A stretch of 37,539 nt of DNA from assembly GCF_026225065.1 (NCBI RefSeq), contig NZ_JAMFSB010000248.1:1-37539 (forward strand), given 5' to 3'. This DNA is from Paraburkholderia sp. (GTDB taxonomy: Bacteria > Pseudomonadota > Gammaproteobacteria > Burkholderiales > Burkholderiaceae). Below are positions 9,171-17,298 of this stretch, one piece after another. The position numbers were made by a program, and so were the translations under genes. Below the pieces are notes generated by a model that saw only the letters and a program-made list of their open reading frames with translations, did not search any database and was not told the DNA's origin. The number at the start of each line of letters is the position of its first letter. Position 1 is the stretch's first letter.

Positions 9171-10114
9171 TTCAGGCAGCTCCCGAAAAAGTATCGCGAT
9201 TGATCCATACCGGCCAGGTGATCGTCGATCTCGTCATGCAGATCGACGCGCTTCCGGCGCCGGGTGGCGACGTGCTTGCGACCAACGCTGGTTTCGAAGC
9301 AGGCGGTGGTTTCAATGTGATGGCTGCGGCGCGTCGCAACCACATGCGCGTGGTGTATGCAGGCGGTCATGGAAGCGGGCGTTTCGGTGACATGGCCCGT
9401 GCGGCGCTAGAGAAAGAGGGGGTGGATATCGCCGCTGCGCAAGTCGCGGCTCAGGACACGGGCTTATGTGTGGCCCTCGTCGACACACATGCCGAGCGCA
9501 CCTTCGTTTCGCATATGGGTGCCGAGAGTGTGCTCGAACGTAGCGTACTGGATACGCTAGAGGTGACGCGGGACGATATCGTCTATGTGAGCGGTTATAG
9601 CCTGATGCTCGCTGACAAGGCTGCGGTGCTGGTCGCGTGGCTGGAGCAGTTACCTGTGGGGACGCGCGTGGCTTTCGATCCGGGGCCACTCGTCGATTCG
9701 ATTGACGCTGCGGTGCTCGGGCGTGTGTTGGCCGTCGTGTCGATCTGGACAAGCAACCGGGCGGAAGCGCTGCGTTTCGCCGCTACTGACAATCTCGACG
9801 CAGCGTTCGATTTTATCGGCATGCGTTTGCGAGGCGCCGCGCTGACAGTTGTGCGTGACGGCGCGCGCGGGTGCGACCTGCGCGTAGCGGGACAACGCGA
9901 TCATGTGCCCGGTTTCGCGGTCGAGGCGGTCGATACCAACGGCGCCGGCGATGCGCATACCGGTGTATTCCTCGCGATGCTGGCAAGGGGCGCCGATATG
10001 CGTACTGCCGCTACTCGCGCGAATGCAGCGGGGGCGCTGGCAGTTACGCGGTATGGTCCGGCGACCGCGCCGGATTCGACGCAAATTGACGTCTTTCTAG
10101 ATTCGCGTGGCTGA
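9167..10114 (+). CDS. PfkB-family carbohydrate/nucleoside kinase (YegV-like)
   Basis: An ATP-dependent cytoplasmic kinase of 315 residues from the ribokinase superfamily. The substrate-site glycine stretch GFEAGGGFNVMAAARRN lies near residues 42-58, and the C-terminal PfkB signature DTNGAGDAHTGVF at 256-268 has the catalytic base D262. The start ATG overlaps the permease stop by four bases. Acting after the permease and hydrolase, it would phosphorylate either the released ribose or the intact nucleoside. The sequence alone does not separate a ribokinase from a nucleoside kinase. It is the last gene of the porin-to-kinase group; a hairpin follows at 10129-10162. Confidence 0.88.
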   Translation: MIQAAPEKVSRLIHTGQVIVDLVMQIDALPAPGGDVLATNAGFEAGGGFNVMAAARRNHMRVVYAGGHGSGRFGDMARAALEKEGVDIAAAQVAAQDTGLCVALVDTHAERTFVSHMGAESVLERSVLDTLEVTRDDIVYVSGYSLMLADKAAVLVAWLEQLPVGTRVAFDPGPLVDSIDAAVLGRVLAVVSIWTSNRAEALRFAATDNLDAAFDFIGMRLRGAALTVVRDGARGCDLRVAGQRDHVPGFAVEAVDTNGAGDAHTGVFLAMLARGADMRTAATRANAAGALAVTRYGPATAPDSTQIDVFLDSRG

Positions 10115-10128
10115 TTGATCGCCACGTA

Positions 10129-10162
10129 CGCCGGCCCTCCGATTTCTTTCAAAGGCCCGGCG
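10129..10162. terminator. hairpin between convergent pfkB-type kinase and metQ-like genes
   Basis: CGCCGGCCCT pairs with AGGCCCGGCG (ten positions, one mismatch) around a 14-base loop, between two converging stops. No real T-run follows, so it may act bidirectionally or with Rho. Confidence 0.4.
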
Positions 10163-10201
10163 CATTTCACCCTCCGCTAAAGTCACCGGCACATGTTGTC
10201 C

Positions 10202-11026
10202 TCAGTGGCTTGCCTCATTCCATGCCGGCAGCGTCGCACCGTGGTAGACGCTGAGAATTTCCGCGGCCACGTTCGGCTGCTGATAACTCTGGACGAGAGC
10301 GTGGACCCATGGCGCATTCGCGTCCTTCGCATTGACGGCGAGGAAGTTGCGATACGGATTGCCGGTCACCTGTTCCTGGGCGATCCGTTCCTGCGGAATC
10401 TTGATGCCGGCCTTGACGGCCCAGTCCGTGTTGATCACGGCGGCGTCGAGATCGCCGATGGCGCGCCCCACGATACCCGCGTCGAGTTCCTTGATGTGGA
10501 TGTGCTTCGGATTGTCTGCAATGTCGCGGGCGGTCGGCAGCAGGCCGACATCGGCACGCAGCGTGATCAGATGCTGGGCCTGCAGCAACAGCAGCGAGCG
10601 GCCTTCGTTACTCGGGTCGTTCGGCACGCCGATGGTCGCACCATCCGGAAGATCGGCAACCGATTTGACCTTGCGCGAATACAGACCAATAGGCTGCACA
10701 TAGGTAAAGCCCACCGGCACGATCTGATAGCCGCGCGCCTTGATCTGCGCGTCGAGATACGGCTTGTGCTGGAACGAATTGGCGTCGAGGTCGTGCTCCG
10801 AGAGCGCTTCATTGGGCTGCGTGTAATCGGAGAACGTCGTGACCTTGATCACCAGCCCCTGCTTGGCAGCGTTTGCGGCAACGACGCGCCACACGTCTTC
10901 ATCTTCGCCGGACATGATGCCGACGCGCAGGGTTTGCGGCGCTGCGAATGAAAGTTGCGAGGTGGCGACGCCCAGGGCGAACACGACAGTGGCCAGCGCG
11001 GTTTTAAGCAGGTTTCGTTTATTCAT
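10202..11026 (-). CDS. MetQ/NlpA-family substrate-binding protein, no lipobox
   Basis: A periplasmic solute-binding protein of the methionine (MetQ/NlpA) family, 274 residues. The mature part starts around APQTLRVGIMSGEDEDVW and shows the family marks SFQHKPYLDAQ, IGVPNDPSNEGRSLLLLQ and AVINTDWAVKAG. The signal peptide, MNKRNLLKTALATVVFALGV followed by ATSQLSFA, ends without a Cys, so it is probably soluble and not a lipoprotein. No MetN ATPase or MetI permease lies nearby; the nearest partners are sulfur-metabolism genes, which suggests binding of methionine or another organosulfur ligand. Divergent from the SsuA-like gene across 300 bp. The ligand is inferred. Confidence 0.86.
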   Translation of the reverse strand: MNKRNLLKTALATVVFALGVATSQLSFAAPQTLRVGIMSGEDEDVWRVVAANAAKQGLVIKVTTFSDYTQPNEALSEHDLDANSFQHKPYLDAQIKARGYQIVPVGFTYVQPIGLYSRKVKSVADLPDGATIGVPNDPSNEGRSLLLLQAQHLITLRADVGLLPTARDIADNPKHIHIKELDAGIVGRAIGDLDAAVINTDWAVKAGIKIPQERIAQEQVTGNPYRNFLAVNAKDANAPWVHALVQSYQQPNVAAEILSVYHGATLPAWNEASH

Positions 11027-11326
11027 GAGACACGGTGGTCATGGAGTTGATGATGGCCGAATCCTATGTAAGAGGTCAGGTTGCTGGCAAATACTTTTCC
11101 GTTCGTTGCTAACTCCGCTGAGGCATATATAAAAAGTGCGAAACGGCTCTATCCACGATTGGATATTTGCTTAACGCGAAAGATCGTTTCGACGCATCGA
11201 CGTTGACGCGTAAGATTCCGTGCTCCATTGGAAACGGGGCGCTCCGTCTGGTCTGCCCCAACACGCTACCCACGACGTTGGCTACAAGTGAAGCCAACGC
11301 GATCCGTCAATCATGGACACACGACA
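11027..11326. promoter_or_regulatory. 300-bp divergent intergenic region, metQ-like / ssuA-like
   Basis: It holds an AT-rich patch (CATATATAAAAAGTG, about 11122-11136) in otherwise GC-rich DNA and should carry both divergent promoters. A similar TATATAAA patch lies upstream of the MFS gene near 17264-17271, possibly a shared sulfur-limitation element, but two short AT-rich words are weak evidence. No gene is visible here. Confidence 0.35.
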
Positions 11327-12283
11327 ATGAACCATTCGACAATCCGGGGCCGCCGGACCTTCCTTGCTGCTCTCGGCGCAACGCTCGCGGGCACCGCACT
11401 GCCTGCGTGGGCCACGTTCAAAGTCGATCAGTTCAGGATCGGCTATCAGAAGGCCGCGAGCACGCTGGTGCTGTTAAAAGCGCACGGCGCGCTTGAAAAG
11501 CGGCTGACGCCGCTCGGCATCAAGGTCACGTGGAATGAATTTACGGCTGGCCCGCAGTTGCTGGAAGGTCTGAATGTCGGTGCGATCGATTTCGGCTATG
11601 TCGGCGAGGCGCCGCCGGTATTCGCGCAGGCTGCCGGGGCGGACTTCGTCTACACGGCGTATGAAGTCGCGACACCTCATGCTGAAGGCGTCGTCGTTGC
11701 GAAAAACTCTCCCATCAAGACCGTGGCCAATCTGAAGGGCAAGAAGGTGGCGTTCAACCGGGGTTCGGACGTTCACTGGTTTATCGTGGCGCTGCTGCGC
11801 AAGAATGGCCTCGACTTCGGCGACATCCAGCCGATCTATCTGGCGCCCGCCGATGCGCGCGCCGCTCTCGAGCAGGGTTCAGTCGACGCCTGGGCGGTCT
11901 GGGATCCGTTTCTCGCCGCCGCCGAGGCGCAGAGCAACGCGCGCCTGCTCGCCGATGCGCAGGGCGTGGCCAGCCATCATCAGTTCTTTCTGAGCCAGCG
12001 TGAGTTCGCGCAGAAGCGTCAGAACGTGATCGCGATCGTCATGGAAGAACTCGGCAAGGAAGGCCAGTGGGTGAAGCAGAACACCGCTGCTGCGGCCGCC
12101 GAACTCGCGCCCATTCAGGGGCTCGACGCATCGATCATCCAGACTGGCCTGCAGCACTACGCACATGTCTACAAACCGATCGACGCCGAAGTGCTCGCAG
12201 AACAGCAGCGCATCGCAGACACGTTCTACGAGCTGAAGCTGATTCCTAAGAAGATTGTGACGAAGGACGCCACGTTGGCGTGA
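11327..12283 (+). CDS. SsuA-type aliphatic sulfonate-binding protein
   Basis: A periplasmic binding protein of 318 residues in the sulfonate/taurine/nitrate family. The start MNHSTIRGRRTFLAALGATL has a twin-arginine RRTFLA motif and ends in ALPAWA, so Tat export is likely. The mature protein begins FKVDQFRIGYQKAASTLVLL, typical of SsuA, with VAFNRGSDVHWFIVALLRK and DAWAVWDPFLAAAE as further family marks. It does not come with ssuB or ssuC in this window and must borrow a permease encoded elsewhere. Placed just upstream of two SfnB-type genes and a flavin monooxygenase, it fits a sulfur-starvation role. The ligand (alkanesulfonate or related) is by family only. Confidence 0.87.
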   Translation: MNHSTIRGRRTFLAALGATLAGTALPAWATFKVDQFRIGYQKAASTLVLLKAHGALEKRLTPLGIKVTWNEFTAGPQLLEGLNVGAIDFGYVGEAPPVFAQAAGADFVYTAYEVATPHAEGVVVAKNSPIKTVANLKGKKVAFNRGSDVHWFIVALLRKNGLDFGDIQPIYLAPADARAALEQGSVDAWAVWDPFLAAAEAQSNARLLADAQGVASHHQFFLSQREFAQKRQNVIAIVMEELGKEGQWVKQNTAAAAAELAPIQGLDASIIQTGLQHYAHVYKPIDAEVLAEQQRIADTFYELKLIPKKIVTKDATLA

Positions 12284-12498
12284 GCACGTGAACCTCAGCC
12301 TGAGCGTCACGCCGCGCTCGGGAAATCGAAAATCGTCATAAGCAAGTTCCAATTCGATAGTAGGCGCGGCAGGCCCGGGCTGGTCCAATAGACGATTCGA
12401 CCTGTCCGCCACAAGCGTCACGCAGGCGGTGTGCTTCGCCATGGAAAGGGTTGAAGCGCGAAGGGCGGACGGGTGTCAACCTGTCGGTACGAAACATC

Positions 12499-13752
12499 AT
12501 GTCCACTCCCGAAGCTTCCTCTGCCGCGGCACCGTTGCCGCGGCGTCCCGACCCGGCCCGTGTGAAGCGCATTGCCGACGACGCAGAAGCGCTCGCCGCC
12601 GCGCACACGCTCGCGGCGCAGTTCGCCACAGGCGCCGCTGAACGGGACCGCAAACGTCTGCTGCCATGGGCCGAACTCGATCTATGGTCGGAAAGCGGCC
12701 TCGGCGGCATCACTGTGCCGCGCGAATACGGCGGCGCCGACGTTTCCTATGCAACGCTCGCCGAAGTCTTTGTGATCCTGTGCGCGGCTGATCCGGCTTT
12801 AGGCCAGATTCCGCAAAACCATTTCGGTGTGCTCGGCGTCTTGCGCGAGATTGGCACACCAGCCCAGAAAACGCTCCTCTACGGCGAGGTCCTCGCGGGT
12901 CAGCGCTTGGGCAACGCCGGCCCGGAACGGCGCTCGGCCAACGTTAAAACCATTCTGCAAGGTACGACGCGGCTGACCAGCACACCCGACGGTCTGCGCC
13001 TGGACGGCCAGCGTTTCTATTCGACCGGTGCACTGTTCGCACACCGCGTTCCGGCCCGCGCGACAGACGACGATGGCCGCGCCGTGCAGGTCTGGGTGCC
13101 GCGCGATGCGTCGGGTCTGAGTGTGGTCGACGACTGGAGCTCGTTCGGTCAACGCACGACGGCAAGCGGCACGGTGACGTTCGAACAGGTGCCGGTCGAT
13201 CCACAGGACGTGTTGCCGATCTGGCAACTCGCCGAACGTCCCGGCCTGTTCGGCCCGACGTCGCAGCTGATTCAGGCGGCTATCGATCAAGGTATCGCGC
13301 AGGCCGCAGTCGCCGATACGCTGACGTTCGTGCGCGAGCGCGCACGGCCGTGGGTCGATTCTGGCCTCGAGCACGCAACCGACGACCCTTACATCATCGC
13401 GGATGTCGGCCGTTTGCAGATCGACCTGCACGCGGCTCATGAGGTATTGCAGGACGCAGGTCACATTCTCGATGCGATTGCCGCGGCTCACACGATCGAT
13501 GCCGAAGCCAGCGCACGTGCGTCGGTGGCAGCGGCCGAAGCCAAGATACTGACCACCCGCATCGCGCTCGAAGCGAGCGAGAAGCTGTTCGAACTGGCCG
13601 GTTCCGCTTCCACCCGCGCCGCGCACAATCTCGACCGCCATTGGCGCAACGCCCGCACCCATACGCTGCACGATCCCGTGCGCTGGAAACTGCATCTGCT
13701 CGGCAACTATCATCTGAATCACGTGCTGCCTGCGCGTCATTCGTGGAACTGA
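12499..13752 (+). CDS. SfnB-type acyl-CoA-dehydrogenase-like flavoprotein (first copy)
   Basis: A 418-residue member of the acyl-CoA dehydrogenase fold, in the branch used for sulfur acquisition (SfnB/DszC-like). These FMN or FAD proteins act on sulfones, sulfonates or related compounds and not on CoA esters. Visible: ITVPREYGGADVSY in the N-terminal helical domain, LGQIPQNHFG, and a C-terminal NLDRHWRNARTHTLHDPVRW typical of DszC-like proteins. The start MSTPEASS follows a weak ribosome site. It lies two bases before a second, clearly homologous gene, so a tandem duplication is likely. In the central region it reads GNAGPERRSANVK where the paralogue reads GNALAEIGHKDFK, which suggests the two differ in substrate or one is a partner subunit. 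Confidence 0.87.
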   Translation: MSTPEASSAAAPLPRRPDPARVKRIADDAEALAAAHTLAAQFATGAAERDRKRLLPWAELDLWSESGLGGITVPREYGGADVSYATLAEVFVILCAADPALGQIPQNHFGVLGVLREIGTPAQKTLLYGEVLAGQRLGNAGPERRSANVKTILQGTTRLTSTPDGLRLDGQRFYSTGALFAHRVPARATDDDGRAVQVWVPRDASGLSVVDDWSSFGQRTTASGTVTFEQVPVDPQDVLPIWQLAERPGLFGPTSQLIQAAIDQGIAQAAVADTLTFVRERARPWVDSGLEHATDDPYIIADVGRLQIDLHAAHEVLQDAGHILDAIAAAHTIDAEASARASVAAAEAKILTTRIALEASEKLFELAGSASTRAAHNLDRHWRNARTHTLHDPVRWKLHLLGNYHLNHVLPARHSWN

Positions 13753-13754
13753 AC

Positions 13755-15023
13755 ATGAGCCTCGATCTTTCCGTAGAACCGCGCGACGGTGTTGCGCCTG
13801 CCCCATTGCCTCGCGAATTGCATGCGCATGCGCCGGGCACCCCTGATCTGATCGCTAACGATGACGAGGCGCTGCAGGTGGCCCGCCGCCTTGCGGCGAA
13901 GTTCGCACCGGAGGCCGCGCTGCGCGACCGTGAGCGACGGCTGCCGTGGGCCGAACTCGACGCCTTCGTTGCGAGCGGCCTGTGGGGCATCACGGTGCCA
14001 CGCGAATTTGGCGGTGCCGGTGTGCGCAACGGCACGCTCGCCGAAGTCACCGCGATTATCGCCGCGGCCGATGGCTCGCTCGGCCAGATTCCGCAAAACC
14101 ATTTCTACGCGCTGGAAGTGCTGCGCGTGGGCGGCAGCGTCGAGCAGCAACGGTTTTTCTATGAGCGTGTGCTGGCTGGCGAGCGTTTCGGCAATGCACT
14201 CGCCGAGATCGGCCATAAGGACTTCAAACGCCGCACGCGGTTGACGCGTGCGGCCGAAGGCTGGCATGTCGACGGCCGCAAGTTCTATTGCACCGGCGCG
14301 CCTTACGCACACTGGATACCCACACTGGTCGTGGCGGACGATGAGGGCCGCGACGTCACCTACCTGGCGTTTGTGCCGCGCGACACGCCTGGCGTCACCG
14401 TGACCGACGACTGGGATGGTTTCGGTCAGCGCGTCACCGGCAGCGGCTCGGTGCAGTTCGAACATGTGCGTGTCGAGCCCGAGTGGGTCGTGCCGTTTCA
14501 GGTTTCGTTCGAACACGCTACAACGATCGGACCCGTCGCGCAGATCATGCACGCCGCGATCGATCTTGGCCAGGCACGCGGCGCTTTTGATTCCGCCCTG
14601 CAGTTCGTGCGCGAACGTTCGCGGCCATGGATCGACGCCAAGGTCGAGCGCGCGGCCGACGATCCACTGACCATCGCGCAGTTCGGCGACCTCGCCGTGC
14701 GTCTGCGCGCAGCGGAGGCTTTGCTACGACGCGCGGGCCGTTTCGTCGACGCCGCTCAGGTTAAACCTACGGATCGTTCGGTAGCTGAAGCCTCGGTCGC
14801 GGTAGCCGAAGCGCGGGCGCTGACCACCACCGTGTCGCTGGATGCAGGCTCGCGCCTGTTCGAACTGGCCGGCACCGCTGCGACGCTCGATGGCCTGGGC
14901 CTCGACCGCTTCTGGCGCAATGCGCGCACCCATACGCTGCATGATCCGGTGCGCTGGAAGTATCATGCGGTGGGTAACTTCTATCTCAACGACAAGCTGC
15001 CGCCGCGGCATGGAGCCTTGTGA
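13755..15023 (+). CDS. SfnB-type acyl-CoA-dehydrogenase-like flavoprotein (second copy)
   Basis: A 422-residue paralogue of the preceding gene, sharing WGITVPREFGGAGV, LGQIPQNHFYALEVL and the terminal FWRNARTHTLHDPVRW. It is predicted to be a reduced-flavin-dependent oxidoreductase in organosulfur breakdown. The short gap to the upstream gene and the TGATG overlap with the downstream monooxygenase (one base) show a co-translated unit. The middle segment FGNALAEIGHKDF has the GNA.AE form usual in the SfnB group, so this copy looks more conventional than the first. Reduced flavin would come from a separate reductase; none of the classic SsuE type is visible here. The substrate is not deducible. 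Confidence 0.87.
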   Translation: MSLDLSVEPRDGVAPAPLPRELHAHAPGTPDLIANDDEALQVARRLAAKFAPEAALRDRERRLPWAELDAFVASGLWGITVPREFGGAGVRNGTLAEVTAIIAAADGSLGQIPQNHFYALEVLRVGGSVEQQRFFYERVLAGERFGNALAEIGHKDFKRRTRLTRAAEGWHVDGRKFYCTGAPYAHWIPTLVVADDEGRDVTYLAFVPRDTPGVTVTDDWDGFGQRVTGSGSVQFEHVRVEPEWVVPFQVSFEHATTIGPVAQIMHAAIDLGQARGAFDSALQFVRERSRPWIDAKVERAADDPLTIAQFGDLAVRLRAAEALLRRAGRFVDAAQVKPTDRSVAEASVAVAEARALTTTVSLDAGSRLFELAGTAATLDGLGLDRFWRNARTHTLHDPVRWKYHAVGNFYLNDKLPPRHGAL

Positions 15024-16393
15024 TGGCAAAGAAACAGATTCTGCTCAACGCGTTCAACATGAATTGCGTGGGCCATATCAACCATGGTTTGTGGACACAT
15101 CCACGGGACCGCTCCACGGATTACCGCCTGCTGCCGTACTGGACCGATCTCGCCCGCACACTCGAGCGCGGCCTGTTCGACGGCCTGTTTCTCGCCGACA
15201 TCGTCGGTGTCTACGACGTCTATCAGCACAACGTGGATGTGACGTTGCGCGAGTCGATCCAGTTGCCGGTCAACGATCCCACGCTGCTGGTTTCGGCGAT
15301 GGCCGCCGTGACCGAACACCTCGGCTTTGGCGTGACGGTCAATCTCACCTACGAGCAGCCGTATCTGCTCGCACGCCGCTTCTCGACGCTCGATCATCTG
15401 ACGCAAGGCCGCATTGGCTGGAACATCGTGACCGGTTACCTCGATAGCGCGGCGCGTGCGATGGGCCTCACCGAACAACTGCCGCACGACGAACGTTACG
15501 AGCGCGCGGACGAGTACCTCGAGATTCTCTACAAGCTGTGGGAAGGCAGCTGGGAGCAGGGGGCCGTGTTGCGCGACAAGGCTGGCCGCGTCTATGCGGA
15601 TCCGGCCAAGGTGCATCAGGTGAAGCACGCGGGGCGTTACTACAACGTCGAGGGTTACCACCTCGCCGAACCGTCGCCGCAGCGCACGCCGGTGCTGTTC
15701 CAGGCCGGCAGTTCCGGGCGCGGCCAGCGCTTTGCGGCGCGCCACGCCGAATGCGTGTTCATCTCGCCGCCGAACCGCGCGGCTGGACGTGAGACGGTGC
15801 GTACGTTGCGCGAGCAACTGGTTCAGGCGGGGCGGCAACCGGACGACGTCAAGATATTCGTCGGTGCGGCGGTCGTGACGGGCGCCACCGAGAGCGAAGC
15901 GCGCGAGAAATACGCGGACTATCTGCGTTACGCGAGCCGCGAAGCAGGTCTCGCGCATTTCGCGGCCAGCACGGGTATCGACTACGCGCAATACGATCTC
16001 GATGAGCCGGTCGACTATGCCCCGACCAACGCCATCGAATCGGCGACGCGCACGGCGAAACAGCATGGCTGGACCCGTCGCAAGCTGCTCGAAATGTTCG
16101 AGATGGGCGGCCGCTATCCGGCCATCGTCGGCACCGCCGCGCAGGTCGCGGATGAACTGCAGGCATGGGTCGACGAGACGGGTGTAGACGGCTTCAATCT
16201 GAGCCGCACGGTCGTCCCGGAGAGTTACGAGGACTTCATCGATCTGGTGGTGCCGGAGCTGCAGAACCGCGGGCTGTACAAGACCGCGTACGAGGACGGC
16301 GCGCTACGGCACAAGCTGTTCGGTGAGGGCGACCAGTTGCCGGAGCGGCACGCCGCAGCCAGTTTCAGGCGCCGGACCACCGAGACCGCTTAA
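15023..16393 (+). CDS. NtaA/SnaA/DszA-family FMN-dependent monooxygenase
   Basis: A 456-residue bacterial luciferase-like TIM barrel of the nitrilotriacetate monooxygenase/DszA group. These enzymes take FMNH2 from a partner reductase and oxygenate C-S or C-N compounds. Family marks: NAFNMNCVGHINHGLWTHPR at the start, FDGLFLADIVGVYDVY, LDHLTQGRIGWNIVTGYLDS, and AGSSGRGQRFAARHAECVFI. GGAG lies seven bases before the ATG, which overlaps the SfnB stop. An in-frame GTG at 15020 is a less likely start. With two SfnB-like proteins upstream it forms a DszA/DszC-like oxidation module, probably releasing sulfite from an organosulfur source. A hairpin at 16429-16453 follows. Confidence 0.9.
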   Translation: MAKKQILLNAFNMNCVGHINHGLWTHPRDRSTDYRLLPYWTDLARTLERGLFDGLFLADIVGVYDVYQHNVDVTLRESIQLPVNDPTLLVSAMAAVTEHLGFGVTVNLTYEQPYLLARRFSTLDHLTQGRIGWNIVTGYLDSAARAMGLTEQLPHDERYERADEYLEILYKLWEGSWEQGAVLRDKAGRVYADPAKVHQVKHAGRYYNVEGYHLAEPSPQRTPVLFQAGSSGRGQRFAARHAECVFISPPNRAAGRETVRTLREQLVQAGRQPDDVKIFVGAAVVTGATESEAREKYADYLRYASREAGLAHFAASTGIDYAQYDLDEPVDYAPTNAIESATRTAKQHGWTRRKLLEMFEMGGRYPAIVGTAAQVADELQAWVDETGVDGFNLSRTVVPESYEDFIDLVVPELQNRGLYKTAYEDGALRHKLFGEGDQLPERHAAASFRRRTTETA

Positions 16394-16428
16394 GACCGAG
16401 GCCGCTTAAGTGGCAGCGGCATGGACCA

Positions 16429-16453
16429 AGGCCGGCACGAACCTCGCCGGCCT
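16429..16453. terminator. hairpin between convergent monooxygenase and nitroreductase genes
   Basis: A perfect eight-base stem, AGGCCGGC with GCCGGCCT, around a nine-base loop between two converging stops. It is not followed by a T-run on either strand, so termination is inferred from position and stem strength. Confidence 0.5.
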
Positions 16454-16486
16454 CATTGAACCGCTCCTTAAACCTCTTCAACGCCC

Positions 16487-17086
16487 TCAGGGAACAAAGC
16501 GTCCCTCTCCGGCGAATTCGGCCACGGGTTTGCGCGGGCTCGGTACTTCGCGCACCTGAAGCTGCTCCGGCAGAAGACTTTTATCCCCCAGCCGTCCTAC
16601 CGCAACCGCTGCTTCAATCGAATATCCGTCCGGAACCGCCAGTCCCTGACGGATCTTGTCGCGTTCGATACCGGCCATGCCATGGGTGTGCCACCCGGAA
16701 AGACTCGCCTGCAGCGCGAAATAGGCCCATGCCGAGCCTGTATCGAACGAGTGGGTGACGGCAGGTACTTCGGCGGTCGCGCCCGGCGGCGTGAAGTTAT
16801 CCTTCGACAGCACGATCACGACGGCCGCCGCGTGTTGGGCCCAGCTCCGGTTGAAATCGTTCAGGTACTCGAGAAAGCGCGTCCAATGCTCGGTGCCGCG
16901 ACGTGCATACGCAAATCGCCAAGGTTGCGAGTTATAGGAGGAGGGCGCCCAGCGCGCTGCTTCGAAGAAGGTCAGCAGCGTGGACTCGGGAATGGTTTCC
17001 TCGGTGAAGGCGCGGGGCGACCAGCGATTGAGGAACTGAATGTCGATCGGATGTTCGGCCGAACGGGCCGCGTTCGATGTGCTCAT
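16487..17086 (-). CDS. nitroreductase-family FMN oxidoreductase
   Basis: A 199-residue NAD(P)H-dependent flavoprotein of the nitroreductase family. Typical residues are FLNRWSPRAFTEETIP near the N-terminus (the RWSPRAF type of FMN-phosphate contact), ARWAPSSYNSQPWRF for flavin binding, and GLAVPDGYSIEAAVAVGRLG near the C-terminus. The start MSTSNAARS at 17086 fits the family; the frame is open up to 17212 but that part has no domain. It converges with the monooxygenase operon and diverges from the MFS gene. It could supply reduced flavin to the sulfur monooxygenases, but that is a guess from location; its own substrate is unknown. Confidence 0.87.
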   Translation of the reverse strand: MSTSNAARSAEHPIDIQFLNRWSPRAFTEETIPESTLLTFFEAARWAPSSYNSQPWRFAYARRGTEHWTRFLEYLNDFNRSWAQHAAAVVIVLSKDNFTPPGATAEVPAVTHSFDTGSAWAYFALQASLSGWHTHGMAGIERDKIRQGLAVPDGYSIEAAVAVGRLGDKSLLPEQLQVREVPSPRKPVAEFAGEGRFVP

Positions 17087-17298
17087 GTCTTGATCCAGAA
17101 AGAAATGAAGGCTGGCCGGTGACCGTGGGCGCTGCTGCCGCGCGGACGATTCCAGCCAGAGCTGGGGCTGCAAACACCACGCCTTGAAGGCTCGACGAGG
17201 CGCATAGAGCATTTATACCCGATTCTGCGCAAGACGATACAAAGCGGAGCGGCGCAGATTTGCTTATATAAATTCGTCGTTTTGCCGATGCAGGGTGC

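Noticed and set aside
14981..16066. 361-residue antisense frame under the FMN monooxygenase
   Set aside because: No recognisable family; the opposite frame is a complete NtaA/DszA-type enzyme.
11122..17271. Shared TATATAAA element upstream of the metQ/ssuA pair and the MFS gene
   Set aside because: Two short AT-rich words in promoter regions are expected by chance; not enough to call a regulon.
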